Positions 1 to 8,379 of a stretch of DNA of 64,000 nt are shown piece by piece (within the stretch, counting starts at the first letter, position 1; every line of letters starts with the position of its first letter). The notes under the pieces were generated by a model that was given only the letters and a program-made list of their open reading frames with translations, was not told where the DNA came from and ran no database searches. This DNA comes from Spirochaetota bacterium (GTDB taxonomy: Bacteria; Spirochaetota; UBA4802; UBA5550), in assembly GCA_017999915.1 (NCBI GenBank), contig JAGNKX010000006.1, positions 1-64,000 on the forward strand, read 5' to 3'. The translations under genes were made by a program, and so were the position numbers.

Positions 1-21
1 GATAATCTTATCAGCTTTCAT
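1..21 (-). CDS. 5' end of a gene running off the left edge
   Basis: Only the first seven codons are in the window (MKADKII). I call a gene because a very strong Shine-Dalgarno (GGAGGAGG on the minus strand, about 28-35) lies six bases before an ATG at 21. It would be the most distal member of the leftward set that begins with the restriction enzyme at 4144. Function cannot be read. The ribosome site is part of an inverted repeat described separately. Confidence 0.55.
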
Positions 22-84
22 AAAAGTCCTCCTCCTGACTGTTTTAAATGTGGTAATTTAATTTTCGTCAGTTAGAGGACTTTT
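22..84 (-). promoter_or_regulatory. 5'-UTR hairpin that pairs with the Shine-Dalgarno
   Basis: AAAAGTCCTC at 22-31 is the exact inverse of GAGGACTTTT at 75-84, and a second 5-bp arm pairs 35-39 (CTGAC) with 67-71 (GTCAG) across a 3x3 internal loop. In the minus-strand mRNA the 3' arm is the purine-rich ribosome site of the gene starting at 21, so folding would hide it. On the plus strand the same repeat ends in a T run and could act as a terminator. Whether it senses a ligand, temperature or protein is unknown. Confidence 0.5.
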
Positions 85-134
85 TTATTGCATGAAAAAT
101 GTGCGAAAGATACTATACGTTATCCGGCGGGGCA

Positions 135-156
135 AATGTCGCACCGGTGCGACATT
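135..156. repeat. Perfect 22-bp palindrome
   Basis: Two 11-bp arms (AATGTCGCACC and its inverse) meet without a spacer. It lies in the gap between two leftward genes. It could be an operator for a dimeric regulator or a short cruciform or terminator stem; there is no T run after it on either strand. Confidence 0.5.
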
Positions 157-221
157 GAATATTAGTAACTCGATTCAGGCTTGTATTAGACAAATAGGGG
201 ACAGAGGCGAAGGTCGACTTG

Positions 222-413
222 TTATGATTTATTTGAGGAATTTTTTTTAGGTTTTAATATATTAACAGTTCCGGTGGATGACTGAACAATTCCACTTTGT
301 GTAACTGTTAATTTAGAAGGATCAATGGACGTAGTAGTATTGCCGGTAAATGCCTTTTGTAAGCTATCTCCGGAAAAGGATTCATCCAAACGATTGAATT
401 TTTTGTTAGTCAT
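222..413 (-). CDS. Small Ser/Thr-rich hypothetical protein (63 aa)
   Basis: Unrecognised short soluble protein beginning MTNKKFNRLDES and ending in a Lys/Asn/Ser tail. It has no signal peptide, membrane segment or Cys/His cluster. I chose the ATG at 413 because GAGG lies six bases upstream. An in-frame TTG at 425 overlapping the upstream stop is possible but has no ribosome site of its own. It follows the membrane-protein gene at 422-1096 with almost no gap, so the two are probably cotranscribed and may work together. Base composition is AT-rich like its neighbours, unlike the rest of the window. Confidence 0.5.
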   Translation of the reverse strand: MTNKKFNRLDESFSGDSLQKAFTGNTTTSIDPSKLTVTQSGIVQSSTGTVNILKPKKNSSNKS

Positions 414-421
414 TTCGATCC

Positions 422-1096
422 TCAAGAATTAATTTTCAATATACTTTTATCGTAGGCTTTAATTTCGTCAATTTCATTAATTCTTATAATAATATAATCA
501 ACAATAGTTAATTCTTCAAGTTTTTTATTTCTACCGCTATGAATAACGTATGGTTTTGTAATAATAATGTATTTATCGTCTACTGTATCTGGAGCGCTAT
601 ATAAAATGCCTAAAAATCTATTATTCCCGGATTTTACTTCCACCGCTTTGTTCATATTTTCGTTAAAAAATCTAAACGCAACTGATGGATACCAATCACG
701 ACCCGTAAACCATTTAATAATTCCATTGTAGTATTTCCATTTTCGCAGTATCCCAAATAGATTTGATAATGCAAATGTCCATAAACACACAACGAGAAAA
801 TAAATTATCACCGATTGCTTTATTTTAAATATTCTAAGATGCAATTCATCAAATTTTTTATCCGCAAATAAATCATTAAGAGTATTCAGTATTATTACCC
901 TCTCGGAATTTGCCAATGGAATACAGGGTATCGCTATAGCGATCACCCAGATAATGGCGCTCCATAAGATTATATTTAATGTTTTTTCAAATTGAGGGAT
1001 TTTTTCTCTTAGCAAATGGTGTTCTCTTGTTTGAACGAATATGAATCCCGGAATTAGCAATAAAATATATAATCCGATTTTCAAAGGTTCAATCAT
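422..1096 (-). CDS. Membrane protein, DUF6338-like (224 aa)
   Basis: Hydrophobic segments lie at about residues 5-22, 44-62 and 95-113, followed by a soluble C-terminal half of about 100 residues. The N-terminus (PGFIF followed by a charged stretch and FEKTL) resembles DUF6338 membrane proteins, from memory of the family. The family has no firm function, although such proteins are often met beside restriction systems and other defence genes. AAGGA lies eight bases before the ATG. It is 81 bp downstream of the type IIG enzyme on the same strand and directly upstream of a 63-aa gene. AT-rich, probably acquired with the restriction gene. Confidence 0.55.
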   Translation of the reverse strand: MIEPLKIGLYILLLIPGFIFVQTREHHLLREKIPQFEKTLNIILWSAIIWVIAIAIPCIPLANSERVIILNTLNDLFADKKFDELHLRIFKIKQSVIIYFLVVCLWTFALSNLFGILRKWKYYNGIIKWFTGRDWYPSVAFRFFNENMNKAVEVKSGNNRFLGILYSAPDTVDDKYIIITKPYVIHSGRNKKLEELTIVDYIIIRINEIDEIKAYDKSILKINS

Positions 1097-1177
1097 GAGA
1101 ATAATCCTTTTTTATATATTCTGAGTAGTTCTAACGGTTGTTCTATAGCTTAACGAATGAGTTTGCATAATATAAAA

Positions 1178-4144
1178 TTATTTACACATATTTTCCACGA
1201 TTTTTATCTCCTCCTCCGTGAGGCCATACAGTTCGTAGACCAGGGCGTCTATCTGGCGGTCGATAAGATCGGCTTTTTTTCTTATAGCTGATAATGCTAA
1301 TTCAGATTGAGATTGTAACTTCTCTTTTTTAGTCTCGATCATCTGTAACGTTAAAGACGCTAATTGTTGTTTTTTATCATTGGAAACATTTTCAAGTGGA
1401 ATGGGAATTTGTGATATATACATCGGTTTATATTCATAATAACCACCCTGCTTGGTTGAGGCAATCGAATAAATAATATAATCAGATACTTTTGAATTTA
1501 GTATCGCCACGAGTAAGAATAAAAATTTTATTTCATTATCTAATGAAGATTTATCATTTGGTCTAATAATTGTTGTCTTGTCATTTGAGTAATTTGAATT
1601 ATTATCTATTAAATATGATGCATTTTGTACAATTGCTGGTACAATTATTTTCGGCTTTTCAAATTCCTCATAATATGCAACAGTATCCTGAATTTCATAC
1701 CATTGATAACTCCCCGGTTTTCTCCCAGTCCCTGGTTCAAGTTGTTTTTTATATTGGCTTAAATATTCTTTTATCGCAGGATAATCATTAATCTTGATGC
1801 CACGGCGGGTGAATATTAAGTACTTATCAGCCACCGGCGTTTCATATCGTTTGATGTCCCGACCGGCAAGAAAGGGTTTGATGATCTCAGCGCTTTTAGG
1901 GTCTTCCTTGATGAGCCTTTCCCTTGTTTCCGCATCTATAACAAATGCTTCATTAAGTCCGGTCTTGATTCCATAATAAATCTTCCCGCCGACATATTCC
2001 CCCAGTGGAACGCCCTTGCTCTTTATCTTTTCCAGCAGATTCGCTGTTTTTTCATCCGAGAGTGACCATCCTTCGTTGTTGAGGCCTGACGTTGAAACAG
2101 CGAAGCGCTTCCCGTCAAGATAAGTCCTGAGATCGATGAAATCAAGGTCCCCGACTTTAGCGGCGTCAAATCCGCCGGTTTTTCCTTTGGCAACGGTGAT
2201 AATGCATGGATAGGTGGTGGCGTCCTGGAACACCGGCAGGTCGCCGAAGTCTATGATTTCGGCTATGCCTGATTTCAGCAGTAACTCCCTCAAAGGTCCG
2301 CCGTAGTTGGCGCGCATCCACTTGTTCGCCACGATATATGAGAAGCGGCCGCCGGGTTTCAATAGAGATACACCTTTTTCTATAAAATAGGCGTATAGGT
2401 CCGCCACACCATGATAGGCCTTGAAATGGCTCTGGAAATACTCTTTATAATCCGAAATCATCTCCTGGCGAACGTACGGCGGGTTCCCGATAACGCAATC
2501 AAAGCCGCCGCTTTTCATGACTTCCGGAAACCCATTTTTATCGGCCCAGTCGAAGGCGTTCACGCTTTTGAATTCCTCGTCGCTGAAGAGCTTCAGGTCC
2601 CTGCCATCGTAGTAGTCGCTTCCGATCAGGCTGTTGCCGCACCGGATGTTCTTCGTCATGTCCGGCAGGAGGGTTCCCACGAAGAGCTGCGCCTCGCCCT
2701 TGTCGAAACCCTCTTCAAGAAGTTTCAGGTAGAGGCTCATGATTGCAACTTCCGTTGCCTCACGGTCTATGTCCACGCCATATATATTGCCGGTGAGAAT
2801 TTCCCTTTTTTTCTGGATGGTGAGATTCACTTCGCCTTCGGGCGTTTCATACCAGTGGTCCTTGTATTTCTTCTCGGCCCTGTGTTCACTGTACCAGTGG
2901 CGGTGGTATTCGATCAGATAGTCAAGGGCGCCGATAAGAAAGCTTCCGGACCCGCACGCCGGGTCGAGTATTTTGATCTTGCCGATTTGCTCAGGCGAAA
3001 GCCCCTTAACGGCTTCGCCGACGGTGTTTTCGACGATATATCGGACGATGTATTCCGGCGTGTAGTATACGCCGCCGGCCTTGCGCACTTCCGGCTTCTC
3101 CTCAACCTTGGCCCGGTGCTCGCCGGTGAGGCGTATCTTTGAGCCGAGAAACTTTTCATAAATGCGGCCCAGAATTTCCGGCTCTATGATATCGAACTGG
3201 AAGGGCGATTCCGGCCAGCAGAGGCTCTTGACGATGCCCTTTATGGCTTTTCCGTCGATGGCAAGGTCTTCGCTGAAATGTTTTTTAAACAGGAGGCCGT
3301 TGTAAGCTCCGTCAAGACGCTGGAACACGGGTATCAGGGATTTATATACCGCATCATCATCTTTTGTTTCGGCCATGCGCATGAGCAGGCCTTCTTCCTC
3401 TATGCCCCGGTCCTCGATGTTTCTTATAAATATCAGACGATCGAGTATTCGCTGTACAGCTTCATTGATTTCGTCTACAGACAGGGCTTTATTCCGCAAA
3501 GCGATATTTTTTGCCAGTGTTTCCCTGTATTGGGTTATATCAGCAAGGAATTCCGTATCAAGTGATTTGGTGCTCTTGGAAATTTTTCCAGCAAGAAGGT
3601 CAAGGCTTCCTTCAAGGACCGCTTCTTTAGAGAACATTCCGTAGAGGCGGTCCCATTTGTCAGGGAAGTCCGTGTACTTAAAATCATAATCTTTTATGAG
3701 CCCCTGCAACGGATTGTCAAAAATCGGACGCGCCATACTGTTGAAGACCCGGAATTCCTGAAAATCGGTGAGAACCACGATCGGCGTTTTACCGCCGGTT
3801 GAAAAGGCATATCGCTTGGCCTGGAAAACCGGCCCTTTTTCTGTGAGAGGCACCCAGGGAGCTTTGGCTTCGACAAAGAATTTTACCTTGCCGTTAATCC
3901 TGAATGCATAATCAGGTTTTTTTGTGCTTGAATTGTCTCGCTGTGAAAACTCACGGTGCACATCCCAGTGGCGCCGTTGAATTCCGGTCTGGTCGAATTC
4001 CCATCCAAGGGCCATGAAGAGGGGATCTATGAAACGGTTGCGCGCCTCAGTCTCCTGAAATGATTTGTCCAGGTACATCTTTTCGTTTTTGTGGAAATCC
4101 TCAACCTTCTGCTCCACAAGCAGCTTTCCGCTTTTCATGTCCAT
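1178..4144 (-). CDS. Type IIG restriction-modification enzyme, Eco57I class (988 aa)
   Basis: A single polypeptide that should both cleave DNA and methylate adenine N6. The N-terminal nuclease region shows a PD-(D/E)xK pattern (P77-D78 then E92-A-K94). The amino-methyltransferase core follows, with a GVYYTPEYIV segment near 358, the AdoMet motif DPACGSGSF near 394-402, and the catalytic NPPY at 555-558. The C-terminal third (about 690-980) fits the TaqI/Eco57I-type target-recognition domain. Full length for the class and no visible frameshift, so probably active. Start: ATG at 4144 with GGGGA about eight bases upstream; MxM gives an alternative two codons later. It heads a leftward set with a membrane protein and a 63-aa protein. 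Recognition sequence cannot be predicted. Confidence 0.93.
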   Translation of the reverse strand: MDMKSGKLLVEQKVEDFHKNEKMYLDKSFQETEARNRFIDPLFMALGWEFDQTGIQRRHWDVHREFSQRDNSSTKKPDYAFRINGKVKFFVEAKAPWVPLTEKGPVFQAKRYAFSTGGKTPIVVLTDFQEFRVFNSMARPIFDNPLQGLIKDYDFKYTDFPDKWDRLYGMFSKEAVLEGSLDLLAGKISKSTKSLDTEFLADITQYRETLAKNIALRNKALSVDEINEAVQRILDRLIFIRNIEDRGIEEEGLLMRMAETKDDDAVYKSLIPVFQRLDGAYNGLLFKKHFSEDLAIDGKAIKGIVKSLCWPESPFQFDIIEPEILGRIYEKFLGSKIRLTGEHRAKVEEKPEVRKAGGVYYTPEYIVRYIVENTVGEAVKGLSPEQIGKIKILDPACGSGSFLIGALDYLIEYHRHWYSEHRAEKKYKDHWYETPEGEVNLTIQKKREILTGNIYGVDIDREATEVAIMSLYLKLLEEGFDKGEAQLFVGTLLPDMTKNIRCGNSLIGSDYYDGRDLKLFSDEEFKSVNAFDWADKNGFPEVMKSGGFDCVIGNPPYVRQEMISDYKEYFQSHFKAYHGVADLYAYFIEKGVSLLKPGGRFSYIVANKWMRANYGGPLRELLLKSGIAEIIDFGDLPVFQDATTYPCIITVAKGKTGGFDAAKVGDLDFIDLRTYLDGKRFAVSTSGLNNEGWSLSDEKTANLLEKIKSKGVPLGEYVGGKIYYGIKTGLNEAFVIDAETRERLIKEDPKSAEIIKPFLAGRDIKRYETPVADKYLIFTRRGIKINDYPAIKEYLSQYKKQLEPGTGRKPGSYQWYEIQDTVAYYEEFEKPKIIVPAIVQNASYLIDNNSNYSNDKTTIIRPNDKSSLDNEIKFLFLLVAILNSKVSDYIIYSIASTKQGGYYEYKPMYISQIPIPLENVSNDKKQQLASLTLQMIETKKEKLQSQSELALSAIRKKADLIDRQIDALVYELYGLTEEEIKIVENMCK

Positions 4145-4302
4145 GACTGTGTTCCCCGGCAGGATGATGGCGTAATGGTTCTATACCTTATTAATTAATC
4201 AACAATAATTCCGGTTAAATACCATTTATAGTGTGTTATTTGATCTGTAATCAGATCGCCGGGCACGAGGCCCGGCGTCGCGAGGATGCCCCAGGAGGTT
4301 CC

Positions 4303-4342
4303 CGACACGGATGTCGCAATGCCGGCTTCGCCACGGATGGCG
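4303..4342 (+). repeat. Paired GGA-loop hairpins, copy A
   Basis: Two adjacent stem-loops, CGACA-CGGA-TGTCG and CGCCA-CGGA-TGGCG, are separated by CAATGCCGGCTT. The same order (GATGTC, then CAATGCCG, then CCACGGATGG) recurs at 34935-34973, and a decayed single unit (CGGATGTCGCATTGCCGG) lies near 47295. As RNA, each loop would display an ANGGA motif. Confidence 0.6.
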
Positions 4343-4727
4343 AAAAGAAGCCGGCGCCCTTCCGGAGCGAAAGGCGTAAAAGACATTATTGCAATCATCT
4401 TTGCCAGGACGATCACACCTTCAGTCGATTCCCCATAAACCAGCAACCTGAAACCAACCAGGCCTCAAAACGTCCGCCGACAGGCGGACAAACCTAACAA
4501 GGGTGGATGTCTGAGTCGAATCCGGCGAAGCCGGTTCGACGAGTTCACCCGAAGCCCGTCGCGGCGTTTGAGCGACCCGGTGGGAGGAGCACGAGGAGGG
4601 AGGCCGGGGAGGCCTTCCTCCTCGTAAAACCGCAGACCGTCTCACGGTCAAAGCCCCCGCCCTGGTTCAGGGCAAAAAACAGGCAGCATCGTGGAGCCTG
4701 AGCTGCCGGGATGAATGGGAAACCATT

Positions 4728-4757
4728 CGAGGGCGAGGATACGCATCCTCACCCTCG
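4728..4757. repeat. GAGGAT hairpin repeat
   Basis: CGAGGG-c-GAGGAT, loop ACGC, then ATCCTC-a-CCCTCG. It is homologous to the hairpin at 31003-31036, which has the same GGCGAGGAT...GCATCC core with different outer arms, so both are copies of one dispersed repeat family. Confidence 0.55.
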
Positions 4758-4859
4758 GATGTGGTCCTGCCCCGGATAGGGGCACAATAATAAAGTCCAT
4801 TATTTCTTGACGCCCCGCTGCGGGGCACTACAACAGATACCACCGCACCGGAGGACGCC

Positions 4860-5222
4860 ATGGACAACACCACCACAATCGAAGATTTGAAAAAATCCGT
4901 AATAGAATTCCGAGACCGGCGGAACTGGAAGCAGTTCCACGACATCAAGAACCTTTCCATGGGCCTTTCGGTGGAGGCGGCGGAGCTGCAAGAGCTCTTT
5001 CTCTGGAAGACTCCGGCTGAGATCGAAGCCATGGTCGGAACTGCCGGAGAGCGGAAAAAAATAGAGGAGGAGCTCGCGGACGTATTCGTGTTTCTGCTGT
5101 ACCTGGCAGAGGCGGCAGGCATCAACCTTTCGACAGCGGTACGGGAGAAGCTCCAGGTGAACGAGAAGAAATATCCAGTGGAAAAAAGCTACAACAGCAG
5201 CAAAAAGTATACTGAATTCTAA
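4860..5222 (+). CDS. MazG-like nucleotide pyrophosphohydrolase (120 aa)
   Basis: An all-alpha NTP pyrophosphatase of the MazG / RS21-C6 superfamily, which hydrolyses (d)NTPs to the monophosphate and pyrophosphate as a cytosolic house-cleaning activity. The Mg-binding pattern is visible: EAAELQE (about 39-45), then EEELADV about 30 residues later. A single short domain of this length matches RS21-C6-type enzymes rather than the two-domain MazG. GGAGG stands five bases before the ATG. It is convergent with the thioesterase gene, with a 7-bp gap. Exact substrate is not readable; dCTP and its analogues are typical for the subgroup. Confidence 0.85.
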   Translation: MDNTTTIEDLKKSVIEFRDRRNWKQFHDIKNLSMGLSVEAAELQELFLWKTPAEIEAMVGTAGERKKIEEELADVFVFLLYLAEAAGINLSTAVREKLQVNEKKYPVEKSYNSSKKYTEF

Positions 5223-5229
5223 GACCCGG

Positions 5230-5703
5230 CTACTCCTTCGGAATCATGGAGTCAGGGATCTTCACGGCCACGACGGTGCCCCTGGCGCAGACGATGCCGC
5301 CCACCGACAGGTCCGTCTCCACCACGACCTTCCGCTCCTTGATCTCTGTTACCCGTGAGCGGAGCTCCAGGGGCCCCTCGATGGGAGTGGGCTTCAGGTA
5401 ATCCACGTGGAGCGACCCGGTGACGAACCGCAGGGGAGGTTCCGTGCCCATTTCCCGCCCTTCCCGGCGGTACGCGGCAGCTGCAGCTGTCCCCGTGCTG
5501 TGGCAGTCGATGATCGACGCGATGAGGCCGCCATAGACGAATCCCTTCATGCCTATATGGTACGGCTCCGGACAGATCGTGCACACGCTCTCGTCCCCGT
5601 CCCAGTGGCTCTTGATCTTTAAACCATGGTCATTGAGACGGCCGCAGCCGTAACAGTGGCTGAAGTGGTCCGGGTAGAAATCCTGAAAGGCTTTGCGATC
5701 CAT
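5230..5703 (-). CDS. PaaI-type hotdog thioesterase (157 aa)
   Basis: Hotdog-fold protein of the PaaI/4HBT superfamily, expected to hydrolyse an acyl-CoA or related thioester in the cytosol. Near residues 17-21 it has the CYGCG motif of one PaaI-like subgroup. The central helix and its preceding loop (HIGMKGFVYGGLIASIIDCHSTG) carry the expected Gly-Gly and a conserved Asp, and the final strands (LRSRVTEIKERKVVV, VGGIVCARGTVV) are typical. AAGGAGG lies before the ATG at 5703. It stands alone, convergent with the MazG-like gene. Substrate unknown. Confidence 0.85.
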   Translation of the reverse strand: MDRKAFQDFYPDHFSHCYGCGRLNDHGLKIKSHWDGDESVCTICPEPYHIGMKGFVYGGLIASIIDCHSTGTAAAAAYRREGREMGTEPPLRFVTGSLHVDYLKPTPIEGPLELRSRVTEIKERKVVVETDLSVGGIVCARGTVVAVKIPDSMIPKE

Positions 5704-5911
5704 GTCGGTCCTCCTTTGCGGATAAAGGCCTGTTTCGTCGATGGCCGGTGTCCGGCGAGTTATGTAAAATCCTGTATATTTATGTCGCTGTTGTGTGCTT
5801 TGAATATTATGTGGTCAAGAATAAAATAGTTATATATTATTGATGATAGATACCGATGCCCTTTCGAATTAGCGTAAGCATGCATTTCACCATAATATAA
5901 AGCGAGGGCCT

Positions 5912-7462
5912 ATGGGAAAAAAACCTGATTCCTTCTATTACTACTTTCTGAGCGCCTACTCGACAAGCTCCTTCATGGCCCAGCAAAAGGCCAAGGTCTT
6001 TCTCTGGTTCGAGGTGGCGGGCCTCGCGCTCATTGTTGTTGCCGCAACGGCCACCAATATCGTGACCCCCGAGGTCGCGGGCACGGTCTATAATGTCACA
6101 ATGGGGATCATTGCGCTATCCTTCATCTTCTGCATGGTCATTCTGAAGAAAGGTCTGTACAAGCTCGCGTCGAATCTGGGCGTGTTCATCCCCTTTGCCG
6201 TCGTGGTGCTCCAGGCCTACCGGGTGCCCACGGGTGTGGGCAAATACATCTACCTGCTCTACCTCATCATGTTCATCGTGATGATAACCCTGTACGGGAA
6301 CAAGCTTTCCCTGGTTATCGGCACGGCTCTCATTATAGCAGCCGGGGTCTTCGTCGTCCTGACCGCCGGCGCGCTGATAGAACAGGACAAGGTCGTGACG
6401 TCGGTCGTCAACTTCGTCATTGTCGTCCTCTTCATGTCATCCCTCTGCTTCCTGCTTCTCTCGATCGTCACGGCGAACATCAGGGAGATAGAGAAAAAGA
6501 ACGCCGCGGCGGAGGAGCAGCTGGGGAAAATCAACAGCATGGTGGAAACATGCGCCGCGGTGTCGGCACAGTTGAAGTTGATATCCGGAAATATCTTCAA
6601 CGGCGCGGCGTCCTTTTCCGAGGATGCCCAGTCCCAGGCCTCCAGCGTCGAGGAGATCACCTCCTCCATTGAAGAGATCGCGGCCAGCGCCGAGTCCTCC
6701 GCGTCCATGGCGAAGCAGCAGCAGCAGAGGACCGGTGAGTTCATCGAAAATCTCAAGGCGATGTTCGACCTGGTGAGCGAAAGCGCCAACAAGATGACCT
6801 CCGCCATGAGCATCAAGAGCGAGCTCAACGCGCGCATCGGCGATTCCGGGGAGGAGGTGGCCACGTGCCGGAGTTCCATGGAGAAGGCCCTCGTGTCCAG
6901 CGGCATGGTCTTCGAGGCCACGAACCTGATCAATGACATATCGGACCAGATCAACCTCCTGTCACTCAATGCCTCCATCGAGGCGGCCCGGGCCGGCGAG
7001 TACGGCAAGGGCTTCGCCGTAGTCGCAGAGGAGATCGGCAAGCTCGCGGAAAAGACCCTGGTGAACGCCAAGGAGATCACCAGGCTTGTGGGGGAAACGA
7101 ACACAGAGCTCAAGGTGACGAGCGATTCCCTGGGGAACGTGGCGAACGTGGCGGAGAGCATCGCGCAAATAGGGGAGCGCTTCGGCGACATCATCAATGA
7201 GGTCGCCGGCCTATCCGAGAGGGACCTGGAGATCAACCGGAACATGCAGCGGAACGCGGAAAGCGTCCTCGGGGGATCCAACGAGCTGAAGATGTCCATG
7301 GAGGAATTGAAACTGGCCATCAACGAGATCACGAAGTCGTTGTCGATCATCAATGAGTCGACACAGCATCTCGCCTCGGGATCGGAAGATCTTTCAGGGA
7401 CAGCGGACGGCCTCGTGAAGTCGATCAATGAATTGAATGTCAACCTGAGCTCGATGACGTGA
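5912..7462 (+). CDS. Methyl-accepting chemotaxis receptor with six-helix membrane sensor (516 aa)
   Basis: The N-terminal 190 residues hold about six hydrophobic helices with very short loops, instead of the usual two helices around a periplasmic domain. The input is therefore probably sensed in or at the membrane. The rest is a long helical signalling module. The CheA/CheW-binding hairpin tip is clear near residue 346 (INLLSLNASIEAARAGEYGK), followed by GFAVVAEEIGKLAEKT. No HAMP domain is obvious. The ATG at 5912 follows GCGAGGGCCT. The gene is monocistronic with no che genes nearby. Ligand unknown. Confidence 0.93.
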   Translation: MGKKPDSFYYYFLSAYSTSSFMAQQKAKVFLWFEVAGLALIVVAATATNIVTPEVAGTVYNVTMGIIALSFIFCMVILKKGLYKLASNLGVFIPFAVVVLQAYRVPTGVGKYIYLLYLIMFIVMITLYGNKLSLVIGTALIIAAGVFVVLTAGALIEQDKVVTSVVNFVIVVLFMSSLCFLLLSIVTANIREIEKKNAAAEEQLGKINSMVETCAAVSAQLKLISGNIFNGAASFSEDAQSQASSVEEITSSIEEIAASAESSASMAKQQQQRTGEFIENLKAMFDLVSESANKMTSAMSIKSELNARIGDSGEEVATCRSSMEKALVSSGMVFEATNLINDISDQINLLSLNASIEAARAGEYGKGFAVVAEEIGKLAEKTLVNAKEITRLVGETNTELKVTSDSLGNVANVAESIAQIGERFGDIINEVAGLSERDLEINRNMQRNAESVLGGSNELKMSMEELKLAINEITKSLSIINESTQHLASGSEDLSGTADGLVKSINELNVNLSSMT

Positions 7463-7497
7463 GACGGCGCGCGGCCTCTTCGCCCGGCCCGGCGGGA

Positions 7498-8247
7498 TCA
7501 GTACTTGAAGGGGTCCTTGTAGGTAAGGCCGTTCCCCTCGGGGCGCTCCAGCTTCTTATATTCGTCCTCGTACTCCTTGAGGTACTTCCTGGCTTTCTGG
7601 AACGTCAGGAACAGCTCGTTGTCCTTTCCCCGCTTTCCCTTGTGAAACTCGAAGCCGTATTTTTTTATGTACAGATCATTTATGAGGGCTTCGTCGGACC
7701 GCGCGGTGAGGTCCACCGCGACGGTTTCGGGCTTTTCGTTCGGGTGCATGTCGATGGCGAAGCAGCACGCCATGGCTATGGTGGCCCGGGCCACGCCGCG
7801 GACGCGGTAGAAGGTGTCGTCCCCTTTAAATTTGCCGAAATAGGCAGGCTTGATATTGTCGGGATAATTCAGCGGCAGGGACGTGAAGTAGTCGATGTAT
7901 ATGCCTGAACGCGGGTGCGTGGTGGTGAAGCGGTAGTTGAAAATGTTGTACCCCAGGAGGAGAAGGGTCTTGTCGTGGCTGATCACGATGGCGTTGCAGA
8001 CGAAATGGTTCTTTTTCAGGAAATCCATCGCCGTCAGGCGCTTGTCCTCCGGTTCGCAATGAAGGCCATAGCGGCTGTAATAGAACTCCTGGAGATGGTT
8101 CTGCCCCCTGCTGTCGATCTTGTTGAACAGGCGCTCCTCCATCCGGTGAAGAGGCATGATGCGTCCGGCGAGCAGCTTCTTGTTGATGTGAATGGGCGCC
8201 CAGTTCGCCTTGATGCTGAATTTGAGTAAGGAATCGGGACCGGTCAT
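7498..8247 (-). CDS. Unrecognised soluble protein (about 249 aa)
   Basis: No family recognised. The protein is basic and mixed alpha/beta, without signal peptide or membrane segment. It has a central aromatic stretch (YFTSLPLNYPDNIKPAYFG) and a hydrophobic cysteine-containing segment (RATIAMACCFAID) that could be a core helix. The layout (central beta-rich half, YxKKYGF and a charged C-terminus) faintly recalls acyltransferase (GNAT-like) folds, but I see no CoA-binding signature and do not assign one. Start is uncertain: the ATG at 8247 has GGAG twelve bases upstream, while an in-frame TTG at 8319 would add 24 low-complexity residues. Confidence 0.6.
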   Translation of the reverse strand: MTGPDSLLKFSIKANWAPIHINKKLLAGRIMPLHRMEERLFNKIDSRGQNHLQEFYYSRYGLHCEPEDKRLTAMDFLKKNHFVCNAIVISHDKTLLLLGYNIFNYRFTTTHPRSGIYIDYFTSLPLNYPDNIKPAYFGKFKGDDTFYRVRGVARATIAMACCFAIDMHPNEKPETVAVDLTARSDEALINDLYIKKYGFEFHKGKRGKDNELFLTFQKARKYLKEYEDEYKKLERPEGNGLTYKDPFKY

Positions 8248-8379
8248 AATTATCACGTTCTCCGTCAATGATGGTGTCTTTTTTCCTGCAGTACCAGCAT
8301 TTTTTTCTTGCCGGTCCAAAATAGTGCGATTCGTTTCCGGCAGTGCGGGCGGGTTTTTCTGTAAAAAAGCGCTATCCCT

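Larger units (their letters stand above)
4145..4859. repeat. Non-coding mosaic of hairpin repeats (about 700 bp)
   Basis: No convincing gene. The stretch is built from strong inverted repeats: 4303-4316 and 4329-4342 (stems closing on CGGA), nested in a GCCGGCTTC/GAAGCCGGC stem to 4355; 4472-4489 (GTCCGCC/GGCGGAC); 4516-4539 (TCGAA-CCGGC / GCCGG-TTCGA); 4592-4624 (14-bp GA-rich stem with one mismatch); and 4728-4757 (CGAGGG-GAGGAT / ATCCTC-CCCTCG). Short ORFs through it are by-products of these repeats. Related copies lie near 31.0, 34.9, 39.8, 47.3 and 63.6 kb. Confidence 0.7.

Noticed and set aside
4195-4701. Several 64-88 codon frames in the gap before the MazG-like gene
   Set aside because: All are translations of dispersed hairpin repeats and none has a ribosome site. 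The phrases they encode (for example GELVEPAS) are typical of repeat-derived false genes in environmental genomes.
6259-7443. Long open frame (394 codons) on the minus strand
   Set aside because: It lies wholly inside the chemotaxis receptor gene in the opposite strand. Its translation is Ser/Leu/Arg-rich low-complexity sequence, an effect of GC-rich third codon positions in the true gene. No ribosome site.
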